A stretch of DNA of 64,000 nt from contig NZ_AQYJ01000029.1 in assembly GCF_000380565.1 (NCBI RefSeq), positions 62,001-126,000 of the forward strand, written 5' to 3'. The notes below the pieces were generated by a model. It had not been told where the DNA came from, made no database searches, and saw only the letters and a list, made by a program, of their open reading frames with translations. This stretch comes from Microbulbifer variabilis ATCC 700307 (GTDB lineage Bacteria; Pseudomonadota; Gammaproteobacteria; Pseudomonadales; Cellvibrionaceae). This document shows, piece after piece, positions 55,529 to 63,770 of this stretch (position 1 is its first letter; every line of letters begins with the position of its first letter). A program made the translations under genes and the position numbers.

Positions 55529-56020
55529 TTAGAGAGCTCCACGCTTGTTGTTGGGCGCAGGATACAGCGGTATGGGGAATATTTCAGGAATAGGAAAGGG
55601 AATATCGCCACTTTATGGTGCGATTTCGCGCTGCCAATAATAAAAAAGCACGGTATCGAATTCGATACCGTGCTTTAGCCAATCCCTGGCGGCACCTGCT
55701 ACGACTACTGCTCCCTGAAATTTCCGGTGTCGGACCCCTGGCGACTGCTCACTGCCCGGCCTGATCACAAGTGCGTCACTCCACACTGTCAGAAATCGTT
55801 TACTTCTCCATGACATACCGCAGCTAGTGCTGGTTAAAGTTTAGGCAGTCTCGGTGATCAAATGTTGTACCTTGGTGCAGATCGGCGTAAATTTGGTTAT
55901 CTTCTGTCCATGCTGAATGGGGCGATAGCCCCGTGTAAGAGCGTGCTGGGTTGGCAAACTTCAATTTGAGGGCCCATGACCTTACAGAAATATTATTCAA
56001 TTAGATAAATGAGGTAAGCC
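55529..56020. other. Intergenic stretch with possible minus-strand small RNA
   Basis: About 490 bases without an obvious protein. It holds the palindromic terminator at 55645-55676 and, on the minus strand upstream of it, a GC-rich stretch with a promoter-like pair TTGATC/TTTAAC 17 bases apart (about 55833-55861). That would give a transcript of roughly 190 nt ending at the terminator. Confidence 0.4.
55640..55676 (-). terminator. Orphan intrinsic terminator (32-bp perfect palindrome)
   Basis: AAAGCACGGTATCGAA and its exact complement meet without a loop (55645-55676), and on the minus strand a T6 run follows. There is no gene on the minus strand immediately upstream, so it terminates an unknown RNA or attenuates the carboxypeptidase leader. 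Confidence 0.75.
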
Positions 56021-56503
56021 ATGAATAGAAATATCAAACGTGGCATTGTGTTCAGCGGCTTGTTGACAATGTTAATGAACCTCAGCGCATGTGGTTACTT
56101 TCTGTATCCGGAGCGCAAGGGGCAGGCCGGTGGGCGTGTTGATCCGGCTGTAGTAATACTGGATGGTGCAGCGCTGCTTTTTGGTATTATTCCAGGGGTT
56201 GTGGCCTTTGCAGTGGATTTTACCAACGGTACCATTTACCTGCCGCCAGGTAGGAGTTCAGTCGTTGATCGGCACGTCAGTAGTGTTGAGCAAGGTGAGG
56301 TGCGTCAGGTTGTCGATGAAAAGGGACAGGCTTGGCTGGAGGTACCGGTTGAAACCTCCGCTTTAGAGCATGAGAACCTGCAGCGATTGAGTGAAACCTT
56401 GTCGGATGTCACTGGAAGCCAAGTTGATAGTGGTGAAATTCTCTGGCTGGAGGATTCGGCAGCCTTACGGGCAGCGACGTCAACCCAGACTGCGTCACGC
56501 TAA
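56021..56503 (+). CDS. Small lipoprotein of unknown function
   Basis: The 160-residue protein has a lipoprotein signal (LLTMLMNLSAC, Cys24) followed by GYFLYPERKGQAGGRVDPAVVILDGAALLFGIIPGVVAFAVDFTNGTIYLPPG. This segment is shared by small proteobacterial lipoproteins sometimes mislabelled as polyribonucleotide nucleotidyltransferase. A hydrophobic stretch (about 45-68) suggests a second membrane contact. The C-terminus is polar and variable. Function is unknown. GAGGTAAG precedes ATG 56021. Confidence 0.75.
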   Translation: MNRNIKRGIVFSGLLTMLMNLSACGYFLYPERKGQAGGRVDPAVVILDGAALLFGIIPGVVAFAVDFTNGTIYLPPGRSSVVDRHVSSVEQGEVRQVVDEKGQAWLEVPVETSALEHENLQRLSETLSDVTGSQVDSGEILWLEDSAALRAATSTQTASR

Positions 56504-56838
56504 CTCCCACTGCTGTCATATCATATTTTTGATATTGATGAGCTGCCAGCTGTGTAATGGTAGCTCTCAATGTCGCCTCTGCTCTTTCTCCAGATACTTA
56601 GCCGAGCCCGGACTGAGAGTAAAGGGGTTCCAGCAAGCCGCAGACGACAGTCCCCAAGCAACCAAACTTTAATAAACAGTATTTGGTTCATGCTAGATGC
56701 CAGGGTGGCATTCACAGGGCTTTTTCCGGTTTTTTCTCTTTCCTAACTCGCAGTTATCGAAGGCTTTCCTCTGGAAAGGGCATTCGAGGCGAGTGGAGGG
56801 CTCCATGCTAAGATGCAGACAAAGCCGGGAATACACTC
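56504..56838. other. Intergenic stretch before tatD
   Basis: No gene is seen in 335 bases. The bases before the GTG of tatD carry little ribosome-binding-site signal. Confidence 0.5.
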
Positions 56839-57627
56839 GTGAAATTTATCGATAGCCACTGCCACTTTGATTTTGATGCCTTTCAACCAGATCGCGCTCA
56901 AGTCTGGCAGCGATGTATTAATTCAGGAGTAACTCGCCTGATTATTCCGGGAGTTTGCCGAGCACAGTGGCATCCACTTACAGCTTTGACCGGTAGCCAG
57001 TCGGGATGGTACGGGGCTGCGGGTATTCATCCATGGTGGGTAGCAAAAGAATCAAACCCCGATGGGAGCCTGATTCAACCTGAAGCGCTTGGTTGGGCAC
57101 TTTCTGATTACCTTAATTCGAATCATTGTGTTGCCGTTGGAGAGTGTGGCCTTGATGCAGCTATTGAGACGCCTATTGAAATTCAGGAAGCAGTATTTAG
57201 AGTACAGCTGGAAGTCGCCAGTGAATTCGAATTACCGCTGATATTGCACGTGCATCGGACACACAATGAGGTGCTGAAGCTCTTGAAACAGTTCCGCCTG
57301 CCCCGAGGAGGTGTGATCCATGCATTTAGTGGCAGTGAGCAGATGGCTATGGATTACTGGAAAATGGGTTTTTATTTGGGCATCGGTGGCACTATTACTT
57401 ATGCGCGCGCGGCGAAAACCCGCCGAACTGTGTCGCAGCTGCCCATTGAGAGCCTGGTACTTGAATCCGATGCGCCAGACATGCCTATTTCGGGCAGGCA
57501 GGGGTTGCGCAACAGTCCGGAAAACCTGCCGTTAATAGCCGCAGAGCTGGCTAAGTTACGCGGTGTCTCCCTGCAGGACATTGCGGATAAGACACAAAAC
57601 AATACTGAGATTTTATTTTCCTTATGA
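56839..57627 (+). CDS. TatD family metal-dependent hydrolase
   Basis: This 262-residue TIM-barrel hydrolase belongs to the TatD family of metal-dependent DNases. It has IDSHCHFD (His7, His9), the metal-bridging Glu in VAVGECGLDAA, HVHRTHNEVL, GVIHAFSGS and the late Asp in LVLESDAPDMP. GTG 56839 is the start. The stop overlaps the csdA-csdE fusion by four bases, so the two are co-translated. Confidence 0.88.
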   Translation: MKFIDSHCHFDFDAFQPDRAQVWQRCINSGVTRLIIPGVCRAQWHPLTALTGSQSGWYGAAGIHPWWVAKESNPDGSLIQPEALGWALSDYLNSNHCVAVGECGLDAAIETPIEIQEAVFRVQLEVASEFELPLILHVHRTHNEVLKLLKQFRLPRGGVIHAFSGSEQMAMDYWKMGFYLGIGGTITYARAAKTRRTVSQLPIESLVLESDAPDMPISGRQGLRNSPENLPLIAAELAKLRGVSLQDIADKTQNNTEILFSL

Positions 57628-59288
57628 GTTTTTCTGCAGAACACTTTAAGCAGCAGTTCCCGCTTTTTGCCCAGGAAGAAAATGCTGGGCTGGTTTATCT
57701 GGATAATGCGGCCACAACCCAAAAGCCGATGCCCGTAATTAATGCCGTGCGTGATTACTATATCCATAGCAGTGCTAATACTCATAGGTCTAGCCACCGT
57801 CTAGCTCGGAAGTCCACTGAAATGGTGGAGCAGGTTCGTAAGAAGGCTGCGCAGTTTGTGAATGCCGCCAGCGAGAGAGAAATTGTATTTTGTCGCGGCG
57901 CCACTGAAGCCTTGAACCTTCTTGCCCACTGTCTTTGTAGTGACATGGAGCCTGGAGATGAAATTGTTATTTCCACTGCTGAGCACCATGCCAACATTGT
58001 TCCCTGGCAAATGGCAGCGGAACGGTATCATCTGACTTTGCGCTTTGTCCCCCATACTGCTGGTATCCCACAATTTGACCGTTTGGGTGAAGTGCTGAGC
58101 GAACGCACCCGGGTGGTTTCCCTGACCGGTGGCTCGAACTCTATTGGCCTGCGACCCGACTTGGAAGTGATCCGCCAATTGTTGCGGCGTAGACACATTA
58201 TGTGGATCGTTGACGGTGCACAGTTGGCGGCCCACGAACAAATAGATGTGCAGAAAATTGGCTGTGATTTTTTTGTTTGTTCAGCCCATAAATTTTATGG
58301 GCCGAGCGGAGTGGGTTTCCTTTATGGAAGGGAGGCTGTCTTGGAGTCTATGCCCCCATGGCTGGGGGGGGGTGAAATGATCTCAGAAGTGGAACTGCAT
58401 ACCAGTCGCTATGCTGGCTTGCCGCATAAGTTTGAAGCGGGGACATCGCCACTGGCTGCGCTTGCCGGTCTTGGTGCTGCGATCGACTTTCTCGCCCAAC
58501 AGGATCGCCGGGCGATGGAGGAGCATGAGCAGAAGCTTGTACGCTGGCTTCATCGCGAGTTGAGGGCTTCGCCAAACTTCCGTCTGATTAGCCAGGTGCA
58601 CCACAACCTGGGAATTGTTGCTTTTGTGCCAGTGTATGGCAGTGCAGCTGATTTAATGCATTGGCTGGATGAGCGGGATATTGCCGTGCGTGTGGGGCAT
58701 CATTGTGCGCAACTACTCGGGCGAGCTAGTGGTAACCTGGTGACAGTGCGTGCTTCCGTTGCGGCGTATAACACAGATAGTGATATTAGGGATTTTTTAC
58801 AAGCACTTGAGGATTACTGTGAAGTGCAGCAAGTGTCCGCCTCGGGGCTGGAAGATGAGAGTAACAGTTGGGACCTGGATGACTTTTCCACGTTATTGTT
58901 GGAGCGCTTGACATCCCAGCGTAATTGGCAGGGGCGCTACCGCGAACTTTTACTATGGAGCAAAGTCGTGAGTGCGAAACCTGAGATCCGCAACCCGGAA
59001 AATCTGGTACGCGGCTGTGAGTCAGAGGCTTGGCTGGTACACAAGGAGAGGGAGGGGCGCCATTATTTTGGTCTTGATAGTGATAGCCGTGTGGTGAAAG
59101 GACTTGGGGCCCTACTTCTTTCCCAAATTGATGGTCGTACCCTGGAGGAAATTAGGGCGCTTGATCTGCCCCAGCTCTTTAAGGAGTTGGGGCTTAGTAA
59201 ACACCTCAGTCAATCGCGCACTAATGGCTTCTACGCCTTGTTGCGCCGTGCTTTGCACCAGATAGAAGACGGTACTGCTGAGGTTTAA
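57624..59288 (+). CDS. CsdA-CsdE fusion: cysteine desulfurase with SufE-like domain
   Basis: This 554-residue protein joins a class V PLP cysteine desulfurase (residues 1-405) to a SufE/CsdE sulfur-acceptor domain (about 415-550). Desulfurase motifs are STAEHHANIVPWQ, WIVDGAQLAAHE, CSAHKFYGPSG with PLP Lys223 and VRVGHHCAQ with catalytic Cys361. The SufE half has the acceptor Cys465 in LVRGCESEAWL. In E. coli CsdA and CsdE are separate genes next to tcdA; here they are one polypeptide and tcdA is 2.2 kb downstream on the other strand. It would pass sulfur from Cys361 to Cys465 and support ct6A or Fe-S formation. Confidence 0.9.
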   Translation: MSFSAEHFKQQFPLFAQEENAGLVYLDNAATTQKPMPVINAVRDYYIHSSANTHRSSHRLARKSTEMVEQVRKKAAQFVNAASEREIVFCRGATEALNLLAHCLCSDMEPGDEIVISTAEHHANIVPWQMAAERYHLTLRFVPHTAGIPQFDRLGEVLSERTRVVSLTGGSNSIGLRPDLEVIRQLLRRRHIMWIVDGAQLAAHEQIDVQKIGCDFFVCSAHKFYGPSGVGFLYGREAVLESMPPWLGGGEMISEVELHTSRYAGLPHKFEAGTSPLAALAGLGAAIDFLAQQDRRAMEEHEQKLVRWLHRELRASPNFRLISQVHHNLGIVAFVPVYGSAADLMHWLDERDIAVRVGHHCAQLLGRASGNLVTVRASVAAYNTDSDIRDFLQALEDYCEVQQVSASGLEDESNSWDLDDFSTLLLERLTSQRNWQGRYRELLLWSKVVSAKPEIRNPENLVRGCESEAWLVHKEREGRHYFGLDSDSRVVKGLGALLLSQIDGRTLEEIRALDLPQLFKELGLSKHLSQSRTNGFYALLRRALHQIEDGTAEV

Positions 59289-59293
59289 TGGGT

Positions 59294-60490
59294 TTAGCTA
59301 CCCTGAGGCACAGGATTTTTGCCCGCTGCCCCTTTCGATACCAGGGGCTTAAGGCCAAACAATAAGCGCAGCAGAGGTATCCGCCTAATGAGCAACTCAT
59401 GGATAGCCAGGCATCCGACAATTGTGATTGCCAATACAAGTAGGGGCTCAACTATTGGCCCTAAAGACAAACTCCTCAATTTAAAGATCGCCGTTACGGT
59501 TATTGTCTGGTGCAATATGTACCAGGGGTAGACTGCTTCTGTTGCATAGGGTAACCAGGAGAAAGGTCGATTGAGGTAGTGATTCCCCCAAGCCAGTACT
59601 AGCAGCAGCCAAAGCCAGCGGTTGGTATAGATAATTATCAGGTTGATAAGTGACTGACCTGGAAATGAATTTTCCTCTATTGTCCGAGTAAAAAGCAGGA
59701 ACAGGCCGAAGCAAGCCGGCGCAGCAAACAGAAGGAAAATACGTAGACGTGTCAACAGTTGCCAGGGTGCCTGGCTACTCACAAGCAGGTAGCCAATAAA
59801 GAAGAATGTAAAGAACTGGGCATGGGTGTACCAGTCGCCTACTACTGCGTAGTTAATACCGCCGAAGTGTGGGAAGAGAAAGAGGCCATACAGGGTCAGT
59901 GGAAGGAGCGGCAACAATACTAGGTGCCAGGATTTGATACCAGATATCCAATGTTTCAACAGTGACTGCTTGTTTCGCAGGTAATGGGCAACAGGGATAA
60001 TGACTAAGGTGTAGCAGAGCAGGTAGGGCAGGTACCAAAGGTGATTCCAGGTGAAACCAACATGGCTGCCAGCAAAGCTATCGGCAGGCCAAGGTTGAAA
60101 GGAGAAGTAGCGCCAAAGGAAACTCAGGTAGCCGGGCTCTATCACGCCATTGCTGAGCGCTTCATAATAGGCTTGTGGTGGCACTATAACGAGAATGCCA
60201 AACAGTAGGGGAATCAATAGCTGCTTCAATCTGCGCAGCAGGAAGCCGGTACTCCCCAACTTGTTAAACAGAAAGTGAGTCGCCGCACCGGAGATCAGGA
60301 ATAGTAGCGGCATGCGCCACTGATTCACCGCCAGCATGATGAGCTGTAGAGTCTCACTTTGATTGGCACTTTTTACATGCCAGCTCCACTCGGCGACATA
60401 AGCCATTCCCAGGTGATATAAGATCAGCAGGCCAAATGCTATTACGCGTAGGGCATCGATATCGTAGCGACGACGAGAATTGTTTTCCAT
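59294..60490 (-). CDS. Acyltransferase family 3 membrane protein
   Basis: This 398-residue protein with about ten membrane helices belongs to the OpgC/OafA-like acyltransferase-3 family, which O-acylates exported glycans or lipids. RRRYDIDALRVIAFGLLILYHLGMAY is the diagnostic opening with the His near residue 26. The rest shows the expected helix pattern, WNHLWYLPYLLCYTLVI and PWYILHQTITV. It is divergent from a LytTR membrane regulator, which probably controls it or shares its promoter region. Confidence 0.87.
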   Translation of the reverse strand: MENNSRRRYDIDALRVIAFGLLILYHLGMAYVAEWSWHVKSANQSETLQLIMLAVNQWRMPLLFLISGAATHFLFNKLGSTGFLLRRLKQLLIPLLFGILVIVPPQAYYEALSNGVIEPGYLSFLWRYFSFQPWPADSFAGSHVGFTWNHLWYLPYLLCYTLVIIPVAHYLRNKQSLLKHWISGIKSWHLVLLPLLPLTLYGLFLFPHFGGINYAVVGDWYTHAQFFTFFFIGYLLVSSQAPWQLLTRLRIFLLFAAPACFGLFLLFTRTIEENSFPGQSLINLIIIYTNRWLWLLLVLAWGNHYLNRPFSWLPYATEAVYPWYILHQTITVTAIFKLRSLSLGPIVEPLLVLAITIVGCLAIHELLIRRIPLLRLLFGLKPLVSKGAAGKNPVPQGS

Positions 60491-60656
60491 TTTTTCCTTC
60501 TTATGGGCATGGTTCGAGTAGTCACTATGCTTCCCTCTTCAACACGTCGCACGCCACTACAAAGGGTCGATTGGTCCCTGTTTGGGTACCAGTGGTGGCT
60601 TTTAGGGATAAATAGCGGATAGACTGCCGCTGAAAATTCATACAGGGCTGAATTAA

Positions 60657-61514
60657 ATGACGGTGCAGAGGTACCTGGCGCGCAGACGGTTACATGAAGT
60701 GGGATTCTGGGCACTGTTTTTTCTCGTGCTGTGGCTGGTGCAGTTTGCGGTGGAATATCTCGAACATCATGGTGGAGAGTCAGGCTTCGAGCCCTGGGAG
60801 TTCCTGGTTTGGGAGGGCACCAGTATCCTGGTGATAGCCATGTTGCTTCCCTTGTTATTGGCATGGGATCGCCGATTCCCCCTGCAGAAGGGAAAGATCC
60901 GGCGCAACCTGTTGATCCATTTGCTGTTTACCCTGCCGTGGTCATTGCTACATGTTGTCGGTATGGTGGTATTGCGCACCGGGATCTATCGCCTGGAGGG
61001 TGGCTCTTATGACTTTGGCAATTGGCCTGTAGAGTTTTTCTATGAATACCTCAAAGATTTCCGTACATACGGCTTTCTACTAGGTTCAGTTTATTTGTAT
61101 CGCTTCCTGCTACTTCGTTTGCAGGGAGAGGTATGCATGTTAGAGCAGCCGGATGATGGGGAGTCAGTAGATCTGATTGAGCGCCCCGAGCGGCTTCTTG
61201 TGAAAAAGCTGGGCAAGGAATTTTTAGTCAATGTGCGGGATATCGAGTGGGTAGAAGCCGCTGGAAACTACGTTAATCTGCATCTGGAAAACAGGATTTA
61301 CCCTTTACGGGGCACCATGGCAAAGTTGCAAGAGCGCCTGGATCCAGATTCATTTGTGCGCGTACATCGCTCTTATATTGTGCGTCTGGACTCTATCGCT
61401 GAAATTGAGACCCTGGACAGTGGCGATGCGCGCATTCGATTGTCAAATGGACAACAGGTGCCTGTGAGTCGACGTTATCGCGATCGCCTTAGAGCCCAAT
61501 TGGTGACGGCTTAA
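60657..61514 (+). CDS. Membrane-anchored LytTR transcriptional regulator
   Basis: The 285-residue protein has four hydrophobic helices in the first 160 residues (about 15-33, 52-70, 88-106, 133-152) and a C-terminal LytTR DNA-binding domain (about 190-280: LLVKKLGKEFLVNVRDIEWVEAAGNYVNLHLENRIYPL, then FVRVHRSYIVRLDSIAEIE). It lacks a receiver domain, so it would sense a membrane signal directly. It is divergent from the acyltransferase. Its stop and the stop of tcdA overlap by two bases. Confidence 0.88.
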   Translation: MTVQRYLARRRLHEVGFWALFFLVLWLVQFAVEYLEHHGGESGFEPWEFLVWEGTSILVIAMLLPLLLAWDRRFPLQKGKIRRNLLIHLLFTLPWSLLHVVGMVVLRTGIYRLEGGSYDFGNWPVEFFYEYLKDFRTYGFLLGSVYLYRFLLLRLQGEVCMLEQPDDGESVDLIERPERLLVKKLGKEFLVNVRDIEWVEAAGNYVNLHLENRIYPLRGTMAKLQERLDPDSFVRVHRSYIVRLDSIAEIETLDSGDARIRLSNGQQVPVSRRYRDRLRAQLVTA

Positions 61515-62311
61515 CTTTTCGATTGAAGGAGTCGCTCAATCGCTTTACTGGCAGCGATAAAACCAAAGGTACCCGTGACCATAGTGGCGGCGCCAAAGCC
61601 GCCACTGCAATCCAGCTTAACCCCATCCTGCATAGCGCTCTTCTGCTGGCAAACCTGGCCATCAGGCTTTGGGTAGACCATTGCTTCACTTGAATAGATA
61701 GCATCAATGCCAAACAGGCGCTTGCGGCTTTTCTGGAAGTTATGGAATCGATACAGGTGCTGGCGTACCTTGGCCAACATAGGGTCATTGATTGTTCGCC
61801 CGAGATCAGTGCATTCAATAGCCTGGGGTGAGCATTTGCCTCCGGCGGAGCCTACGGTGATCAGGCGCAGTTTTCGCGCTTTGCAGTAGGCTATCAGAGC
61901 GGCTTTTACCCGGGCGTTATCGATTGCATCGACAACAATATCGATGGGCATTTTACCTGGATCGATTAACTCGGCCAGGTTATCTGTGGCGATAAAGTCC
62001 TCAATGGAATTGACCTGAATTTCGGGGTTGATCTGCCGCAGGCGTTCCGCCATTACTTCAATTTTCATGTTGCCAATGGTGGTAGCCAGCGCGTGGCTTT
62101 GGCGGTTAGTGTTAGTAATACAGATATCGTCCAGGTCGATAAGGGTTAGGGATCCGACTCCACTGCGGGCCAGAGCTTCTGCAGTCCAACTGCCTACGCC
62201 GCCAATGCCGATGACCAACATATGAGCGCTGCTCAATGCTTCCAAAGCGCGATTGCCGTATAAGCGGCCGATACCGCCAAAGCGTTGAAGGTATTGTTCA
62301 GACTGGCTCAT
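61511..62311 (-). CDS. tcdA: TcdA, tRNA threonylcarbamoyladenosine dehydratase
   Basis: TcdA (CsdL) is an E1-like enzyme that cyclises t6A37 to ct6A in tRNA using ATP. The 266-residue protein has RFGGIGRLYGNRALEAL at the start, ATP-loop VIGIGGVGSW (34-42), VVDAIDNARVKAALIAYC and the DPMLAKVRQHL region. In E. coli TcdA works with CsdA and CsdE, whose fusion lies nearby. ATG 62311 matches the family; longer in-frame starts have no support. It overlaps the DCC gene end by 14 bases. Confidence 0.93.
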   Translation of the reverse strand: MSQSEQYLQRFGGIGRLYGNRALEALSSAHMLVIGIGGVGSWTAEALARSGVGSLTLIDLDDICITNTNRQSHALATTIGNMKIEVMAERLRQINPEIQVNSIEDFIATDNLAELIDPGKMPIDIVVDAIDNARVKAALIAYCKARKLRLITVGSAGGKCSPQAIECTDLGRTINDPMLAKVRQHLYRFHNFQKSRKRLFGIDAIYSSEAMVYPKPDGQVCQQKSAMQDGVKLDCSGGFGAATMVTGTFGFIAASKAIERLLQSKS

Positions 62312-62753
62312 TGGGGTTCTCTTCCGATACTTCTTCCAGAAAGCGATGCTCGTCTGCAGCTCTTGGCAGCAGGCAACTGTTACGTCGGCCAAACCAGCGA
62401 TACCGGTTACGGGCGATCAGGTCATACAGGAGATCGCGTGCGGGACGTGGAATGTATCGCAAAAGGGCAATTAAACGCCAGTAGCCGGTAAGGGAGGCTG
62501 CGATACGCAGGGCAGCATCACTCTTATGATATTGGCGGAATGAGCCATTTTCGCGCTCCAGCAAAACCATTGTTTCAAAGTCCTGCAGAGGCATTCCCAG
62601 TTTCTGGAGAAGATACTGTCCTGCGGCTGACTGCGCTCGACAGAGGGTGAAATAGTGTTCCTTGTCATACTTCAGCAGCAGGCGGCTCCAGCCGTTACAG
62701 AGGTTGCAGATGCTGTCGAAGATAACGATCTTTTTGGGAGTGGGGGGGAGCAT
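62298..62753 (-). CDS. DCC family (DUF393) thiol-disulfide-like protein
   Basis: The 151-residue protein has the DxxCxxC motif as FDSICNLCNGW (Asp13, Cys16, Cys19), which names the DCC family, and a C-terminal ALLRYIPRPARDLLYDLIARNRYRWFGRR that is typical. The cysteines suggest a redox role, but no function is proven. ATG 62753 follows a purine-rich segment; the longer frame upstream lies over slyD and is not credible. It is the gene before tcdA on the same strand. Confidence 0.85.
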   Translation of the reverse strand: MLPPTPKKIVIFDSICNLCNGWSRLLLKYDKEHYFTLCRAQSAAGQYLLQKLGMPLQDFETMVLLERENGSFRQYHKSDAALRIAASLTGYWRLIALLRYIPRPARDLLYDLIARNRYRWFGRRNSCLLPRAADEHRFLEEVSEENPNEPV

Positions 62754-62811
62754 AACTAAAGAAGGGCGGCCCAAAGGATAAAGCTGGCTCCAGTACCGCC
62801 CGGCAGATAGA

Positions 62812-63276
62812 TTAATGCACGTGGCCGTGGTCAATTTCTTCTGCAGAGGCTTCGCGCACGGAAACCACTTCGATGTCGAAGTGCAGTTCAACGCCAGCCA
62901 GTGGGTGGTTGCCGTTAATTGTCACCTCGTCTCCGTCGATATCAATGATTTCCACTTCGATGGGGTGGCCGTCAGTGCTCTCAGCGCGGAATGCCATACC
63001 CACTTCCAGGTCTTCAACTCCACCGAATGCACTGCGTGGCATTGTTTGGATCAGTTCAGGGTTTTGCTGGCCGTATCCATCCTCAGGGGCAATAACGGCT
63101 GTGAACTTGTCTCCAGGTGCTTTTTCCAGCATTTCCCGCTCGAGACCTGGAATAATATTGCCGACTCCCTGCAGGTACTTTAGCGGCTCGCCATTGGCAG
63201 AAGAGTCGATGACTGTACCGTCTGCATCTTTCAGGGTGTAGTGAATTTCCACAACTGTGTGGTTGGCAATCTTCAT
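62812..63276 (-). CDS. slyD: SlyD-type FKBP peptidyl-prolyl isomerase
   Basis: This 154-residue FKBP-type PPIase with an IF (insert-in-flap) chaperone domain matches SlyD/FkpB: MKIANHTVVEIHYTLKDADGTVIDSS, GNIIPGLEREMLEKAPGDKFTAVIAPEDGYG, then the IF domain (SAFGGVEDLEVGMAFRAES) and NHPLAGVELHFDIEVVSVREA. It ends with a short His-containing tail (DHGHVH) rather than SlyD's long metal-binding tail. ATG 63276 is the start. It is upstream of the DCC and tcdA genes on the same strand. Confidence 0.92.
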   Translation of the reverse strand: MKIANHTVVEIHYTLKDADGTVIDSSANGEPLKYLQGVGNIIPGLEREMLEKAPGDKFTAVIAPEDGYGQQNPELIQTMPRSAFGGVEDLEVGMAFRAESTDGHPIEVEIIDIDGDEVTINGNHPLAGVELHFDIEVVSVREASAEEIDHGHVH

Positions 63277-63410
63277 GGATAATCTCTGATTTAGAAGCGT
63301 AAGTGAAGTAGCGCTTACCGCTGCGCTGGAAAACGGAAGGTAAAGGCTGTGAGGCATCAATTGTATTGAGAGGTTGGGCGCGCCGCAACATACGCGGAGC
63401 GCTCAAAAAA

Positions 63411-63770
63411 TCAACAGGCGATGGAAAGGTCTTGTTCGCAGCCACCGTAGAGGCTGCTCGCGGTCCGAACGAGATTTTCACTTAATTGCCAAGGGAACCC
63501 CAGTTCAACCAGGCGTTCCGCAAGGTACTCAAGTAGAGCATCGAACAAAGCTGGATTCAGGCCCCGAGCAAGGAAGCTGGCCCGACTACTGCGGTCCGGT
63601 TCGGGCTGCTCTGAAAGTGCGTGGTTGAGGAATTGAGCCTGGCGGCTCTGTTGCTTACGGTGATCGCAGGTTTCGTAATTTGATAGGTGGCGGCCTATGG
63701 CCTCGTAGAATTCACTGACTGTGCGATTTACAAATTTAGCACCACCGACCTGATCTAACAGGCTGTCCAT
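63411..63770 (-). CDS. Truncated-globin-like protein lacking the proximal heme histidine
   Basis: The 119-residue protein aligns with group I truncated hemoglobins: SLLDQVGGAKFVNRTVSEFYEAI, RQAQFLNHAL, then FLARGLNPALFDALLEYLAERLVELG. At the position of the proximal His (F8; the His in the Mtb GlbN segment QVHQGRGIT) it has Phe. Heme binding is therefore doubtful, although the fold seems kept. ATG 63770 with GGGGAGAG upstream is chosen; the longer frame to 63944 has no support. It is on the same strand as slyD but 134 bases away. Confidence 0.75.
   Translation of the reverse strand: MDSLLDQVGGAKFVNRTVSEFYEAIGRHLSNYETCDHRKQQSRQAQFLNHALSEQPEPDRSSRASFLARGLNPALFDALLEYLAERLVELGFPWQLSENLVRTASSLYGGCEQDLSIAC

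Noticed and set aside
55613..55816. 67-codon minus-strand frame over the palindrome
   Set aside because: It reads through the terminator stem and so is not credible as a protein.
55680..55860. Match to 6S RNA, 4.5S RNA or tmRNA
   Set aside because: Key conserved elements of each (6S central bulge, SRP GGAAGGAAGCAG-like loop, tmRNA tag) were looked for and not found.
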